From assembly GCF_015040615.1 (NCBI RefSeq), contig NZ_CP060402.1:1364001-1428000 (forward strand): a DNA stretch of 64,000 nucleotides, written 5' to 3'. Both the position numbers and the translations under genes were made by a program. This document shows, piece by piece, positions 1 through 7,746 of the stretch (the stretch's first letter is position 1; each line of letters begins with the position of its first letter). The notes under the pieces were generated by a model. That model was not told where the DNA came from. It saw only the letters and a program-made list of their open reading frames with translations, and made no database searches. Source of the stretch: Microbacterium sp. YJN-G. GTDB taxonomy: Bacteria > Actinomycetota > Actinomycetes > Actinomycetales > Microbacteriaceae.

Positions 1-104
1 GCGGCGTGCTGCTCTCGGCAGAACACGCCGCGGACGGCACGCTCGTGCACGCGCACGTCTCCGAGCGGCTCGCCGCCGAACTCGCCCCCTTCGCGGTCTC
101 CTGA
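1..104 (+). CDS. C-terminal fragment, probable HflX-type GTPase
   Basis: Only the last 33 codons are present, in the frame that ends with TGA at 102-104. The visible tail reads GVLLSAEHAADGTLVHAHVS and ends in ...LAAELAPFAVS. This resembles the C-terminal domain that follows the GTPase domain in actinobacterial HflX (ribosome-associated GTPase), where a segment of the type 'x-S-x-E-[HY]-x-x-x-G-T' precedes 'LAAEL'. No GTP-binding motif lies inside the window, so the assignment rests on this short tail and on memory of the family. The gene is transcribed toward the SIMPL gene on the opposite strand. Confidence 0.4.
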   Translation, partial: GVLLSAEHAADGTLVHAHVSERLAAELAPFAVS

Positions 105-155
105 GCGCACGCACCGGCCGCCCCGGCGGCCGGTGCGGCAGACCTTCGCGACGGC

Positions 156-809
156 TCAGCGCGCGGAGAAGCGCCCCTCGACGGTCGCCGACACGGTGAT
201 CTCCTCACCCTGGAACTCCATCGCGGCGGAGGCATCCATGGCGAATCCCGCACCGGCGCGCATCGCGACCACACTCGGCACCTCGGAGGAGATCAGCCCG
301 CGGTCCGCGATCTCGAGCGGGGTCACGTCCTGCAGGCCGAGAGCCTGCGCGTACGCCTGCGCGCGCGACACGGCGACGCCAACGGCCCGCGTCGCGACCT
401 CGCGCTCCGCCTCACGCTCGGTCTCAGGGGTCAGATGCCAGTCCATGTGACCGACCGAGACGCCATCCTCCGCCGAGAGCTCGGTGATCCAGACCGACAG
501 GTCCGAGATGTCCGAGAAGGTGGCGGTGAACTCGACGCTGGCGCGGTACACGGGCGCCAGGCGCCTGCCTTCGGTGTTCCAGGGGCGTTCGGCGTAGACG
601 CTGAGCCGCTGGCTCGTCCACGCCGTGACGCTGCCGGCCTGCTCCCGGGCCTTGATCCCGTCGCGCACAGGCTCCGCGAGCGACAGGGCCCGCTGCACGA
701 CATCCTCGCGGTGCGGCCCGTCCACTCCGACGCTCAGGTGGACGGTGGCCCGCTCGGGCGCGATGCGCAGCTCGTGCTCGCCGCGGACGGTGATGATGAC
801 CTCGCTCAT
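156..809 (-). CDS. SIMPL domain (DUF541) protein
   Basis: The 217-residue product starts MSEVIITVRGEHELRIAPER and has the pattern of SIMPL/DUF541 proteins. An N-terminal beta strand is followed by the 'ATVHLSVGVDG' segment, a central part comparing pairs of values (DISDLSVWITEL), and a C-terminal 'ITVSATVEGRF' strand. Family members are mostly envelope or cytosolic proteins of poorly known function. No signal peptide is visible. The start at 809 is preferred over the longer open frame because that frame would run through the tmRNA gene. In addition, a -10-like TACAGT (822-817) lies exactly 7 nt before this ATG, as in a leaderless transcript. It is convergent with the fragment at 1-104. Confidence 0.8.
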   Translation of the reverse strand: MSEVIITVRGEHELRIAPERATVHLSVGVDGPHREDVVQRALSLAEPVRDGIKAREQAGSVTAWTSQRLSVYAERPWNTEGRRLAPVYRASVEFTATFSDISDLSVWITELSAEDGVSVGHMDWHLTPETEREAEREVATRAVGVAVSRAQAYAQALGLQDVTPLEIADRGLISSEVPSVVAMRAGAGFAMDASAAMEFQGEEITVSATVEGRFSAR

Positions 810-955
810 GCGTGCGACTGTACGGCACGCCGGTGACACCGCGGTCGCGGAATAGCATCCGGCCCCGATCCGTTGTAGTCTGTGATGCTCGGGAGCGTGA
901 GTTCCCGTCTGGTAATTCCACAGTGTGACAGCGGCTCCTTCGCGAGAAGGTCCAC

Positions 956-1325
956 GGGGCTGATCGGTTTCGACGGCGCCTGTGTATCGACGAGAAGCGG
1001 GCCGAGGATGCAGGGTCATCTCGTGAACGATCCCTGCGAACCAATAGTTGCCGAATCCAAGCGCAACGACTTCGCCCTCGCTGCCTAAGCGAGCCCGATA
1101 GTCCGTCAGACCGTATGTGATCCCGATACGGACCCTGGCGTCATCTAGGGATCTTGCTGCGTGATGGCGTCTGGACGTCACGTGGGACTCTTCCCAGGCT
1201 GGGCTCGTCGACTTAGGTGTCTGTGACAAAGGTCGGAGCCGAGCAGAACGCCTCTACAGACTGCGCCCGGAGAAGACGTGGATTAGCAGCGTCGGACGGG
1301 GGTTCGATTCCCCCCAGCTCCACCA
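956..1325 (+). ncRNA. ssrA: tmRNA (SsrA)
   Basis: The gene begins GGGGCTG at 956 and ends CAGCTCC-A-CCA at 1315-1325. The two 7-nt ends pair as an acceptor stem with one G-U, and CCA is encoded. The 3' part has a T arm with GGTTCGATTCC. The tag reading frame is at 1050-1088 and encodes AESKRNDFALAA followed by TAA, matching the actinobacterial tag ending in ALAA. The first tag codon is GCC, downstream of the usual tRNA-like 5' domain with TGATCGGTTTCGAC. It rescues ribosomes stalled on broken mRNAs together with SmpB, which is not in this window. Confidence 0.97.
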
Positions 1326-1347
1326 AGCCGCTGTCACTGTGGAAAGC

Positions 1348-1390
1348 GAGAGGCCCGCCTCCCGGTGTCATGCCGGGGAGCGGGCCTCTC
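1348..1390. terminator. Bidirectional hairpin between ssrA and TetR gene
   Basis: Two arms (GAGAGGCCCGC... and ...GCGGGCCTCTC) form a long GC-rich stem of about 18 bp, with a short bulge and loop near TGTCATG. It sits between the 3' end of tmRNA and the stop codon of the convergent TetR gene, so it can serve both. Confidence 0.75.
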
Positions 1391-1396
1391 GTCGAT

Positions 1397-1999
1397 TCAG
1401 GTACGGGGCCGCAGGCCGCCCAGCGTCACCGCGAGGATCTCCTCGCCCAGCAGGTCCGGGTCGACCGGGCCGTCGGGGCGGTACCACTCGACGACCGAGT
1501 TGATCATGCCGAAGATGAGGCGCGTGGCGACTCCGGCATCCAGATCCGCGCGCACCAGGCCCTCCGCCTGCGCCTCGCGCACCAGACCCGTCACGGTGTG
1601 GTCGAAGCGCCGCCGGCGCTCCAGCGCCGCGGCCTCGATGACGCTGTTGCCGCGCAGCCGCAGCAGCAGTGTCACCTGCGGCTGGCGTGCGGTGAGCACC
1701 TGCACGGCGCCGCGGATGATCGCGGTCAGCCGCGATGCGGCGGTCGTCTCGGTGAGAGCATCCTGCAGCGCCTTCTCGAGCCCGCCGAGGGCCTGTTCGA
1801 GGGCGATCTCGAGGATCTGCTCCTTCGAGTCGACGTGGTGGTACAGCGCCGACTTGGTGACGCCGAGCCGCCGGGTGAGGTCCGAGACCGAGGTCGCGTC
1901 GTATCCCTGCGCGTTGAACAGCTCGACGCCGGCGCGGATCACGTCGTCCCGATCGTGCCCTGGGCGCCCGCGGCGCACGGGGCGCAGTCCTGCGGTCAC
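1397..1999 (-). CDS. TetR/AcrR family transcriptional regulator
   Basis: 200 residues, GTG start at 1999. The N-terminal helix-turn-helix domain (about residues 15-65) carries the typical TetR segments 'VIRAGVELFNAQGYDATSV', 'LTRRLGVTKSALYHHV' and 'DSKEQILEIALE'. The C-terminal domain with 'MINSVVEWYRPDGPVDPDLLGEEILAVTLGGL' resembles regulators of fatty-acid or sterol degradation (KstR2/FadR-like C-terminal domain), which usually sense acyl-CoA. The specific ligand cannot be read from the sequence. The nearest acyl-CoA genes start about 9 kb away, so a role there is only possible. Confidence 0.85.
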   Translation of the reverse strand: MTAGLRPVRRGRPGHDRDDVIRAGVELFNAQGYDATSVSDLTRRLGVTKSALYHHVDSKEQILEIALEQALGGLEKALQDALTETTAASRLTAIIRGAVQVLTARQPQVTLLLRLRGNSVIEAAALERRRRFDHTVTGLVREAQAEGLVRADLDAGVATRLIFGMINSVVEWYRPDGPVDPDLLGEEILAVTLGGLRPRT

Positions 2000-2135
2000 G
2001 ACGTCATCCTCGGCATGACACCAAATCTAGCCCGCGTCGCACGAGAACCGGTCCGGCTGGCGGGAGGTCGTCAACGGCACCGGGACGAAGCCGACTAAGC
2101 TGGAGAGGTTATCCGACGATCTGGAGGCAAGCGAA

Positions 2136-2333
2136 GTGGTCGACTTCATCGTGTTCATCGTGCTGTTCCTCGGTGGGTTCTACCTTTTCGGGGTCTCGTG
2201 GAGCCTGCCGACCGCTCAGGGCCTCGCCTTCTCCGCAGGCATCATCCTGGTCAGCCTCGCCCTCGCGTACGTGATGCGCCAGCGCGGCTCGGACACGCGC
2301 CGCACCGACAACTGGAACCAGCGCAACCAGTGA
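2136..2333 (+). CDS. Small two-helix membrane protein
   Basis: 65 residues with a GTG start at 2136 and a clear ribosome site GGAGG at 2122-2126. Two hydrophobic segments (about residues 4-19 and 27-46) are joined by a short loop, and the polar tail is rich in Arg, Asn and Gln (RGSDTRRTDNWNQRNQ). A TAAGCT hexamer at 2095-2100 could be its -10. I do not recognise a named family. Very similar short membrane proteins are common and uncharacterised in Microbacteriaceae. It is convergent with the lipoprotein gene and separated from it by a terminator. Confidence 0.65.
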   Translation: MVDFIVFIVLFLGGFYLFGVSWSLPTAQGLAFSAGIILVSLALAYVMRQRGSDTRRTDNWNQRNQ

Positions 2334-2338
2334 TCGCC

Positions 2339-2363
2339 GGGCGCCGCTCGTGCAGCGGCGCCC
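2339..2363. terminator. Hairpin terminator between convergent small genes
   Basis: Perfect 10-bp arms GGGCGCCGCT (2339-2348) and AGCGGCGCCC (2354-2363) enclose a CGTGC loop. It lies in the 48-bp gap between the stop codons of the genes ending at 2333 (+) and 2382 (-). Confidence 0.7.
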
Positions 2364-2381
2364 CCCTCCAGAGGTGCTGCG

Positions 2382-2957
2382 TCAGTTCTCCCACTCGATG
2401 AGAAGCAGCCCCTGCTTGGTGTCGGCGAACTTCACCCAGCCGTCACCGAACTCGTACGTCATCCCGTATCCGGCGTCATCCGTCGCGATCGCAGTGGCCG
2501 GATCCTCGGTGAAGTAGACCAGGTCGCCCTCGGTCGACCGCAGCCACGCGTCGCGCTGCAGGTTCGACTGCGCGGTGCGCGCGGCGTCGGCGCTGAGCGG
2601 CCCCCAACCGTACATCTGGCCGTGATCGGATGCCGTCGTGTAGTCCGCCCACAGGCATTCCAGCCCGCCTTCGACGACCACGTCGCCGATCCTGAACTCG
2701 CGCTCCTTGTAGGTCCACCCCTGCGCGGTGAGCGCATCGACCGTCGCGGACGAGATGAGCGTCCCGCAGGTCGGTGTCTCGGCGACCGTGGGGGGCGGCG
2801 TGCTCTCGACAGGGGCCGTGGTCACGGTCGCCTTCGGCATCTCGGGCGTCTTCGTGGGGGAGGAGGTGGGGGCTGTCTCCGTCTGGGTGCCGCTGCAGGC
2901 GGTGAGTGTCAGCGCGGCGAGCAGCGCGACGGCAGTGAGGGATGTGCGGGTTTTCAT
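2382..2957 (-). CDS. Hypothetical lipoprotein
   Basis: 191 residues. The N-terminus is a lipoprotein signal peptide (MKTRTSLTAVALLAALTLTA followed by Cys) with lipobox L-T-A-C. A Thr/Pro/Ser-rich linker (about residues 25-60) follows, and then a globular domain with two conserved-looking Cys residues (PTCGTLIS and GLECLWAD) that could form a disulphide. This architecture is common for actinobacterial surface lipoproteins of unknown role. Nothing in the sequence points to a specific substrate. Confidence 0.75.
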   Translation of the reverse strand: MKTRTSLTAVALLAALTLTACSGTQTETAPTSSPTKTPEMPKATVTTAPVESTPPPTVAETPTCGTLISSATVDALTAQGWTYKEREFRIGDVVVEGGLECLWADYTTASDHGQMYGWGPLSADAARTAQSNLQRDAWLRSTEGDLVYFTEDPATAIATDDAGYGMTYEFGDGWVKFADTKQGLLLIEWEN

Positions 2958-3020
2958 GTGATCCGTGGGGAGTCGGGATGCGGTGCGGGGAAGGGGAGGG
3001 TGCTGCGGGGAGCGCGACGC

Positions 3021-3830
3021 TCAGTGCTGTGGGACGTCGCGGAACAGCGTGAGGAACTGATCGTGCAGGATGCCGTTGGTGGCGAGGGCCGACAGCGCCG
3101 AGAGGGTCTCGGTGCCGTCGAACGCCGTCATACGTCCGCCGGCCTCGCGGACGATCGGGACGGCCGCCGCGATGTCGTACTCCTTGACATCGAACTCGGC
3201 GACCATGTCGATGCGTCCCTCTGCCAGCAGCATGTAGCTGAAGATGTCGCCGTAGGCGCGGTCGCGCCAGACCCGGTCGGCGAGGGCGAGCAGCTCGGGC
3301 ATCCTGCCGGCATCCGCCCACTGCCCGATGCTCTGGAAGCTGACGCTCGCGTCGTCGAGGGTGTCGACGCCCGAGACGGTCAATCGCCGGGGTTCTCCGC
3401 TCGTGGCGGTCCAGGATCCGTGGCCGGCGGATGCCCACCAGCGGCGTCCCAGCGCGGGCATGCTGACCACGCCCACCTGGGGAACGCCGTCGATCGCGAG
3501 GGCGATCATCGTGCCCCACAGGGGCACCCCGCGCAGGAAGTTCGCGGTGCCGTCGATCGGGTCGATGATCCACTGGCGGTGCACATCGCCTTCGGCGCCG
3601 TACTCCTCGCCGAGGATGCCGTCCTGTGGGCGCTCGGTGCTGAGCAGCTCGCGGATAGCGCGCTCGGTCGCGAGATCGGCATCCGTGACGTGCGACCGGT
3701 CGGCCTTGCGTGAGACCTCCAGGTCGGATGCGTCGAAGCGCGGCATCGTCTGCGCATCGGCGGCGTCCGCCAGTCGCAGGGCCAGCTCGAGGTCGGCAGG
3801 GAGCTCTGCGGCATTGGGGGAGACTGTCAC
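3021..3830 (-). CDS. hisN: Inositol monophosphatase family, probable histidinol-phosphatase
   Basis: 269 residues with the metal-binding motifs of the family: 'GILGEEYG', 'WIIDPIDGTANFLRGVP' and 'EYDIAAAVPIVREAGG'. Actinobacterial members with this pattern are usually HisN, which removes phosphate from L-histidinol phosphate; inositol-1-phosphatase or another sugar phosphatase remains possible. I chose the GTG at 3830 because a TATCCT (-10-like, 3842-3837) stands 6 nt before it, giving a leaderless mRNA. The longer frame to 3944 would also start close to the tRNA-Lys promoter. No other his genes are in the window. Confidence 0.8.
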   Translation of the reverse strand: MTVSPNAAELPADLELALRLADAADAQTMPRFDASDLEVSRKADRSHVTDADLATERAIRELLSTERPQDGILGEEYGAEGDVHRQWIIDPIDGTANFLRGVPLWGTMIALAIDGVPQVGVVSMPALGRRWWASAGHGSWTATSGEPRRLTVSGVDTLDDASVSFQSIGQWADAGRMPELLALADRVWRDRAYGDIFSYMLLAEGRIDMVAEFDVKEYDIAAAVPIVREAGGRMTAFDGTETLSALSALATNGILHDQFLTLFRDVPQH

Positions 3831-3895
3831 CTCAACAGGATAGTCGGGGGTGGGGCGTGCGAGCGGCTCTGCAACGCGCCCGAGATGATCACGAT

Positions 3896-3924
3896 TTGGT
3901 GCACTCCCACCCCGCTGGTAATGT
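3896..3924 (+). promoter_or_regulatory. Promoter of tRNA-Lys
   Basis: TTGGTG (3896-3901) and TAATGT (3919-3924) are spaced by exactly 17 bp and end 30 nt before the first base of the tRNA. This is the best -35/-10 pair seen in this part of the window. Confidence 0.55.
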
Positions 3925-3954
3925 AATTCCTCGGTCGGGTTCATCCCGGACCAT

Positions 3955-4030
3955 GCGCCTCTAGCTCAATCGGCAGAGCAATTGACTCTTAATCAATGGG
4001 TTCAGGGTTCAAGTCCCTGGGGGCGCACCA
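3955..4030 (+). tRNA. tRNA-Lys (anticodon CTT)
   Basis: 76 nt including encoded CCA. The acceptor arms are GCGCCTC and GGGGCGC (one U-G). The D arm contains AGCTCAATCGGCAGAGC. The anticodon stem TTGAC/GTCAA-like region has loop CTCTTAA with anticodon CTT, and the T arm has GGTTCAAGTCC. Confidence 0.95.
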
Positions 4031-4031
4031 G

Positions 4032-4075
4032 AAGCCTGAGGCCCGGATCCGGAGGATCCGGGCCTCAGGCTTTTC
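4032..4075 (+). terminator. Terminator after tRNA-Lys
   Basis: A 19-bp perfect inverted repeat, AAGCCTGAGGCCCGGATCC (4032-4050) and its complement (4054-4072), with a 3-nt loop and followed by TTTTC. It is a classical intrinsic terminator immediately after the CCA end. Confidence 0.9.
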
Positions 4076-4106
4076 GTCGTCCTCGTGCGCGTGCGTGAGC
4101 TGTGGT

Positions 4107-5192
4107 TCAGGTCCCGCCCATGAGCGCTGCGGCCTCGTCCACGGTGTCGACCAGGTGCACGTGCGCCTCCATCGGCCTGCCCTTCGCGAGCGCCCTCAGC
4201 AGCGGCCAGGCCGGGTAGCGCTCGGTCCAGTACTCCCGCCCCACGAGCACCATCGGCGCGGTGGACGACTCATCGGCGTAGTAGTTCTCGCAGGCGTCCT
4301 GGAAGATCTCCTGGATCGTTCCGCCCGACCCGGGCAGGAACGCGATGCCTCCCCGGCAGACCTCGAGCAGCACCGCCTCGCGCTGCGCGTTGCGGAAGTA
4401 TTTCGCCACGGCGTTCGCGAAGGGGTTGGGCGGCTCGTGCCCGTAGTGCCAGGTGGGGATCCCGAGCGAGTCCGCACCACCCGGGAAGCGCGCCCGCACC
4501 GCGAAAGCCGCGCGCGCCCAGTCGGCGATGCTGGGAACGAAACCCGGAACCGCGCTGAGCAGGGCCAGAGCCTCGGCGAGGGCCTCCTCCGGCTGCGTCG
4601 AGAGGTAGCCGCCGAGGTTCACCGCCTCCATCGCGCCCGGCCCGCCTCCGGTGGCGACGGTGCACGTCTGCGACAGCATCCACCCCAGGCGCGCCCCGGC
4701 GGAGTAGGTGCTGTCGGCCCGGGCCGCGGCGTGCCCGCCCATCACACCGACGAGCCGTCGACCCCGGGTCCATTCCTCCAGTGCCAGGTCGATGCTGTGG
4801 TCGTGCAGCGCCTGGGCCAGGGCGGTCTCTCTCGAGCTGCCGCGCTGCGACCATGCGTAGACCCGGGCATCCAGCGACCGGGGATACAGGTCATCGTCGA
4901 ACAGTTCCGCGGGCGTGTACAGCGTCGCCCGGTAGGTGTCGACCGGCACATCCGGGATCGCGGGGAACACGATCGCCCCGCGTGCGCGCACCGACTCGTC
5001 GTCCTCGGGGTGCAGGGTGCAGCCCAGGAACAGGGCGCCCGCGACATCGCGCGAGCGGAGTGCAGCACCGTGATCGCTGAGGTCGAGCCCCCGCAGATGC
5101 CAGCCCGACAGCGACATCGCCCCGGACGCCAGACGGCTGTCGAGATCGTCCAGTGAATCGACGTCGACGACGCGTCCGTGCGTTCTCCTCAT
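4107..5192 (-). CDS. LOG family (nucleotide-binding Rossmann) protein
   Basis: 361 residues. The C-terminal two thirds carry the LOG fold signatures 'VATGGGPGAMEAVN' (about residue 193) and 'PGSGGTIQEIFQ' (about residue 290). The latter is a variant of the PGGxGTxxE motif of cytokinin riboside-monophosphate phosphoribohydrolases. The roughly 130-residue N-terminal extension is not part of a standard LOG protein, which has about 190 residues, so this is the larger type with unknown substrate. A TAATCT (-10-like, 5205-5200) stands 7 nt before the ATG, suggesting a leaderless message. Hydrolysis of a nucleoside monophosphate is likely but unproven. Confidence 0.75.
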   Translation of the reverse strand: MRRTHGRVVDVDSLDDLDSRLASGAMSLSGWHLRGLDLSDHGAALRSRDVAGALFLGCTLHPEDDESVRARGAIVFPAIPDVPVDTYRATLYTPAELFDDDLYPRSLDARVYAWSQRGSSRETALAQALHDHSIDLALEEWTRGRRLVGVMGGHAAARADSTYSAGARLGWMLSQTCTVATGGGPGAMEAVNLGGYLSTQPEEALAEALALLSAVPGFVPSIADWARAAFAVRARFPGGADSLGIPTWHYGHEPPNPFANAVAKYFRNAQREAVLLEVCRGGIAFLPGSGGTIQEIFQDACENYYADESSTAPMVLVGREYWTERYPAWPLLRALAKGRPMEAHVHLVDTVDEAAALMGGT

Positions 5193-5265
5193 GTCGTCGA
5201 GATTAGGCGACGGTGCTCTTCCGTCATTGCCGACGCGGTGACATCATGGCGACGAGGAGGTTGTC

Positions 5266-5760
5266 ATGATCGAACTCGAGGACATCGACACGGACGAAGA
5301 CGGCGCGCTCACCGCGACCGCCGAGCTGCCGGGTGGACGCCGCGTCACAGTGGAGTACGAATTCGAGGAGGAGTTCGAGCGCGACGACGATGGCGACGAC
5401 GACGCGGACGAGGACGGCGAACTCGACGACATCGAGCGCGAGGACCTCCCCGACATGGACGCCATGCAGGCCACCGTGCAGCACGCACTGGCACGGCTGA
5501 GCCAGGAGGTGCTGGATGCCCGCGAGCGCGAGGTCGCCGAGGAGCTCACCGATGCCGCCTATGAGGACGAGGAGGAGGACGAGGTCGACAAGGCCGAGGC
5601 GCTGCAATCGCTGAAGGATGACCTCTCCCTCGACGGCGTCGTGGTGTTCGGCGACGGCGGCATGACACTGCTGTACATGGCTCCGGAGGAGTATCCGGAT
5701 CTCATCATCTACTGCCTGCTCGACGAGGACCTCGAGATCGAGGATTTGATGGTCGAGTAG
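5266..5760 (+). CDS. Highly acidic protein of unknown function
   Basis: 164 residues, of which about 61 are Asp or Glu. Runs such as EEEFERDDDGDDDADEDGE (about residues 34-52) and YEDEEEDEVD (about 101-110) frame a helical middle part (MQATVQHALARLSQEVLDAR). The C-terminal domain is more ordered, with hydrophobic strands (GVVVFGDGGMTLLYM, DLIIYCLL). The ATG at 5266 follows GAGGAGGTTGTC, a good ribosome site. I recognise no family. Acidic proteins of this sort may bind cations, basic proteins or nucleic-acid-binding surfaces, but the sequence does not decide this. Confidence 0.6.
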   Translation: MIELEDIDTDEDGALTATAELPGGRRVTVEYEFEEEFERDDDGDDDADEDGELDDIEREDLPDMDAMQATVQHALARLSQEVLDAREREVAEELTDAAYEDEEEDEVDKAEALQSLKDDLSLDGVVVFGDGGMTLLYMAPEEYPDLIIYCLLDEDLEIEDLMVE

Positions 5761-5768
5761 TTCGGCTC

Positions 5769-5873
5769 GGGCCCTTCGAGAGTCTCAGGGACCCAGCACA
5801 CTGGGTTGCTGAGCCTGTCGAAGCACCCGGGCCAGCTGTGAGTGCTGGGGCCCTTCGACAGGCTCAGGTACCC
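5769..5873. repeat. Three copies of a dispersed extragenic palindrome-like element
   Basis: Three ~26-bp copies of the motif GGGCCCTTCGACAGGCTCAG+GGACCC lie between convergent genes. They are at 5769-5794 (plus, with AGAGTCT variation), 5803-5828 (inverted, CTGAGCCTGTCGAAG) and 5848-5873 (plus). The first two face each other and could fold together as a large hairpin. The same core occurs three times at 33231-33355, so this is a genome-dispersed element rather than part of a gene. Confidence 0.8.
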
Positions 5874-5877
5874 AGGG

Positions 5878-6360
5878 TCAGGCGACTCGGATGGTGGCGC
5901 CGCGGGTGAGCGTCTCGAGCTGGTCGAAGGTCAGCGGCATCACCGTCTCCGGTGTCCCGCCTGCGGTCCAGATCTCGTCGTAGCCGCGCAGATCCTCGTC
6001 GAGATACGTCCGCAGCGGCGCAGGATGCCCGACGGGTGCCACACCGCCGATCACCTGGCCGGTCGCCTCGCGCACGATCGCCGCGGGCGCCATGGCCACG
6101 GCATCCGCCCCGATGCTCTGCGCGAGCACCCCGAAGTCCACCCGGTGCGCGCCGCTGGTCATCACGAGGATCGGCTCGCCGTCGGCGACCAGCACGAGGC
6201 TGTTGGCGATCGCGCCCACCTCGCACCCGATGGCCGCAGCCGCCAGGGCGGCCGTGCGCGCCGAGTCCGGCAGCACGACGATGCGGTTCCGGATGCCGGC
6301 GGCGGCGAGCCGCTCATGCACGATGCGGCTGCGGGCGGGAAGCGTCTCGGGTGCGTTCAC
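5878..6360 (-). CDS. YbaK/EbsC family aminoacyl-tRNA deacylase-like protein
   Basis: 160 residues with the YbaK/ProX-type editing domain. Visible segments are 'VLPDSARTAALAAAAIGCEVGAIANSLVLV', where the expected conserved Lys of the substrate pocket is replaced by Ser in 'ANSLV', and 'GQVIGGVAPVGHP', the family's G-x-x-P-x-G-H loop. Such proteins remove wrongly attached Cys, Ala or similar residues from tRNA. The GTG at 6360 follows GAGGAG about 11 nt upstream, and the frame upstream of it has no better start. Loss of the usual Lys in many actinobacterial members leaves activity uncertain. Confidence 0.75.
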   Translation of the reverse strand: MNAPETLPARSRIVHERLAAAGIRNRIVVLPDSARTAALAAAAIGCEVGAIANSLVLVADGEPILVMTSGAHRVDFGVLAQSIGADAVAMAPAAIVREATGQVIGGVAPVGHPAPLRTYLDEDLRGYDEIWTAGGTPETVMPLTFDQLETLTRGATIRVA

Positions 6361-6480
6361 GGTTGCTCGGGCTCCTCTGCTCGGATGCCGCACGGGCGGC
6401 GTCTCCCACGAGGATAACGTCGCCGCGCCACCGCCGAGCGGCGGTTCGCCTTGACGACCGGCCCGCGCCGTTCTAACATT

Positions 6481-6496
6481 CCAATACCTGAATCGG
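6481..6496. promoter_or_regulatory. Imperfect palindrome upstream of the ABC operon
   Basis: CCAATACCTGAATCGG matches its own reverse complement at most positions of each half and lies 40 bp before the ATG of the substrate-binding protein. It is a possible site for one of the TetR regulators. No other strong signal was seen in the 176-bp gap 6361-6536. Confidence 0.25.
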
Positions 6497-6536
6497 GTTT
6501 CATGTTCCCGACCTTCCACTGTTGAAAGGCATCCAG

Positions 6537-7724
6537 ATGCGGGTTACGAAGAAGTTGCTCCTGGGTTCGGTGATCGCCACCGCGGCCCTTGTCATGTCGG
6601 CCTGCGCGCCGCAGCCCTCCGCAGCCCCTGAGGGTGGCGTAGACGAAGGCCCCGCTGAGGTGCGCGTCGGCGTCATCACCAGCGAGACCGGCCCCCTGGC
6701 CGGATACGGCCAGCAGTACCTCGACGCGTTCACCGCCGGGCTCGACTACGCCACCGACGGCACCGGCGAGATCGACGGCATCAGGATCGTCATTGAGAAC
6801 CGCGACGACGCGGGCGACCCCGACACGGCCGTCACCGCCGCGAAGCAGCTGATCGGCGAGGGCGTGAACATCCTGATGGGCAGCGCCTCGTCGGGTGTGT
6901 CGCTCGCGGTGGCCGAGCAGGCAGCGCAGAACAAGGTGCTCTTCATCTCGGGCCCGGCCGCCGCCGACGCAATCACCGGGGTCAACGAGTACACCTTCCG
7001 CTCGGGCCGTCAGTCCGCACAGGACGTCGCCACGGCCGGTACGTTCCTCGATGACATCGACGGCAAGAAGATCGTCGTCTTCGCGCAGAACAGCGCGTTC
7101 GGTCAGGGCAACGTCGCCGCGGTCGAGGCCATCCTCGGCGCCAAGGGCGCGACGGTCGAGCCGGTGCTCGTCGCCGAGGACGTCACCGAGTTCACCCCGT
7201 TCGCACAGCAGGTGCTCTCCGCGCAGCCCGACCTGGTGTTCGTCGCCTGGGCCGGTGCCACCTCAGGCGCCATGTGGCAGGCCATGAGCCAGCAGGGCGT
7301 GCTCGACGCGATCCCCGTCGTCACCGGTCTGGGCGACAAGGCCACGTTCGGCGCCTACGGCGTCGCCTCCGAGCAGATCAACTTCCTCAACCACTACTTC
7401 GGCGCCGCCCCCGACAACGAGGTCAACGACGCGATGGTGGCAGCGCTCGAAGAGGCCGGCACCGAGCCCGACCTGTTCAGCCCGGACGGCTTCAACGCGG
7501 CGATCATGCTCGTGCAGGCCGTCAAGGAGGGCAAGGGCGACGTGGATGCGATGGTCGCAGCGCTCGAGGGCTTCACGTTCGAGGGCCCCAAGGGCACCAA
7601 CACGGTGCGCGCCGAGGACCACGCCCTGCTGCAGGACATGTACCAGGTGAAGCTCGTCGCCTCCGGCGACGCCTTCACCCCCGAGCTCGTCGCCACGGTT
7701 CCCGCCGAAGACGTCGCTCCCTGA
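6537..7724 (+). CDS. ABC transporter substrate-binding lipoprotein (branched-chain amino acid type)
   Basis: 395 residues. The lipoprotein signal peptide has lipobox M-S-A-C (about residues 18-21). The mature part begins with 'VRVGVITSETGPLAGYGQQY' and has 'GVNILMGSASSGVSLAVAEQAAQNKVLFIS', typical of the Peripla_BP_6 (LivK/amide-binding) family. The ATG at 6537 has GAAAGG 7 nt upstream, whereas the TTG at 6522 would overlap that ribosome site. It is first in an operon with both ATPases, both permeases and an acyl-CoA ligase. Proteins of this class also bind carboxylic acids and aromatic acids, so context argues for an organic acid rather than leucine. Confidence 0.88.
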   Translation: MRVTKKLLLGSVIATAALVMSACAPQPSAAPEGGVDEGPAEVRVGVITSETGPLAGYGQQYLDAFTAGLDYATDGTGEIDGIRIVIENRDDAGDPDTAVTAAKQLIGEGVNILMGSASSGVSLAVAEQAAQNKVLFISGPAAADAITGVNEYTFRSGRQSAQDVATAGTFLDDIDGKKIVVFAQNSAFGQGNVAAVEAILGAKGATVEPVLVAEDVTEFTPFAQQVLSAQPDLVFVAWAGATSGAMWQAMSQQGVLDAIPVVTGLGDKATFGAYGVASEQINFLNHYFGAAPDNEVNDAMVAALEEAGTEPDLFSPDGFNAAIMLVQAVKEGKGDVDAMVAALEGFTFEGPKGTNTVRAEDHALLQDMYQVKLVASGDAFTPELVATVPAEDVAP

Positions 7725-7746
7725 CCCGCATCCCCGAGGAGCCGCA

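Noticed and set aside
156..1229. Extension of the SIMPL gene to 357 codons
   Set aside because: The extra part runs antisense through the tmRNA gene, and a leaderless -10 and family homology both support the start at 809.
3021..3944. Longer hisN frame starting at 3944
   Set aside because: It begins close to the tRNA-Lys promoter; family homology begins only after 3830, where a -10 box stands 6 nt before the GTG.
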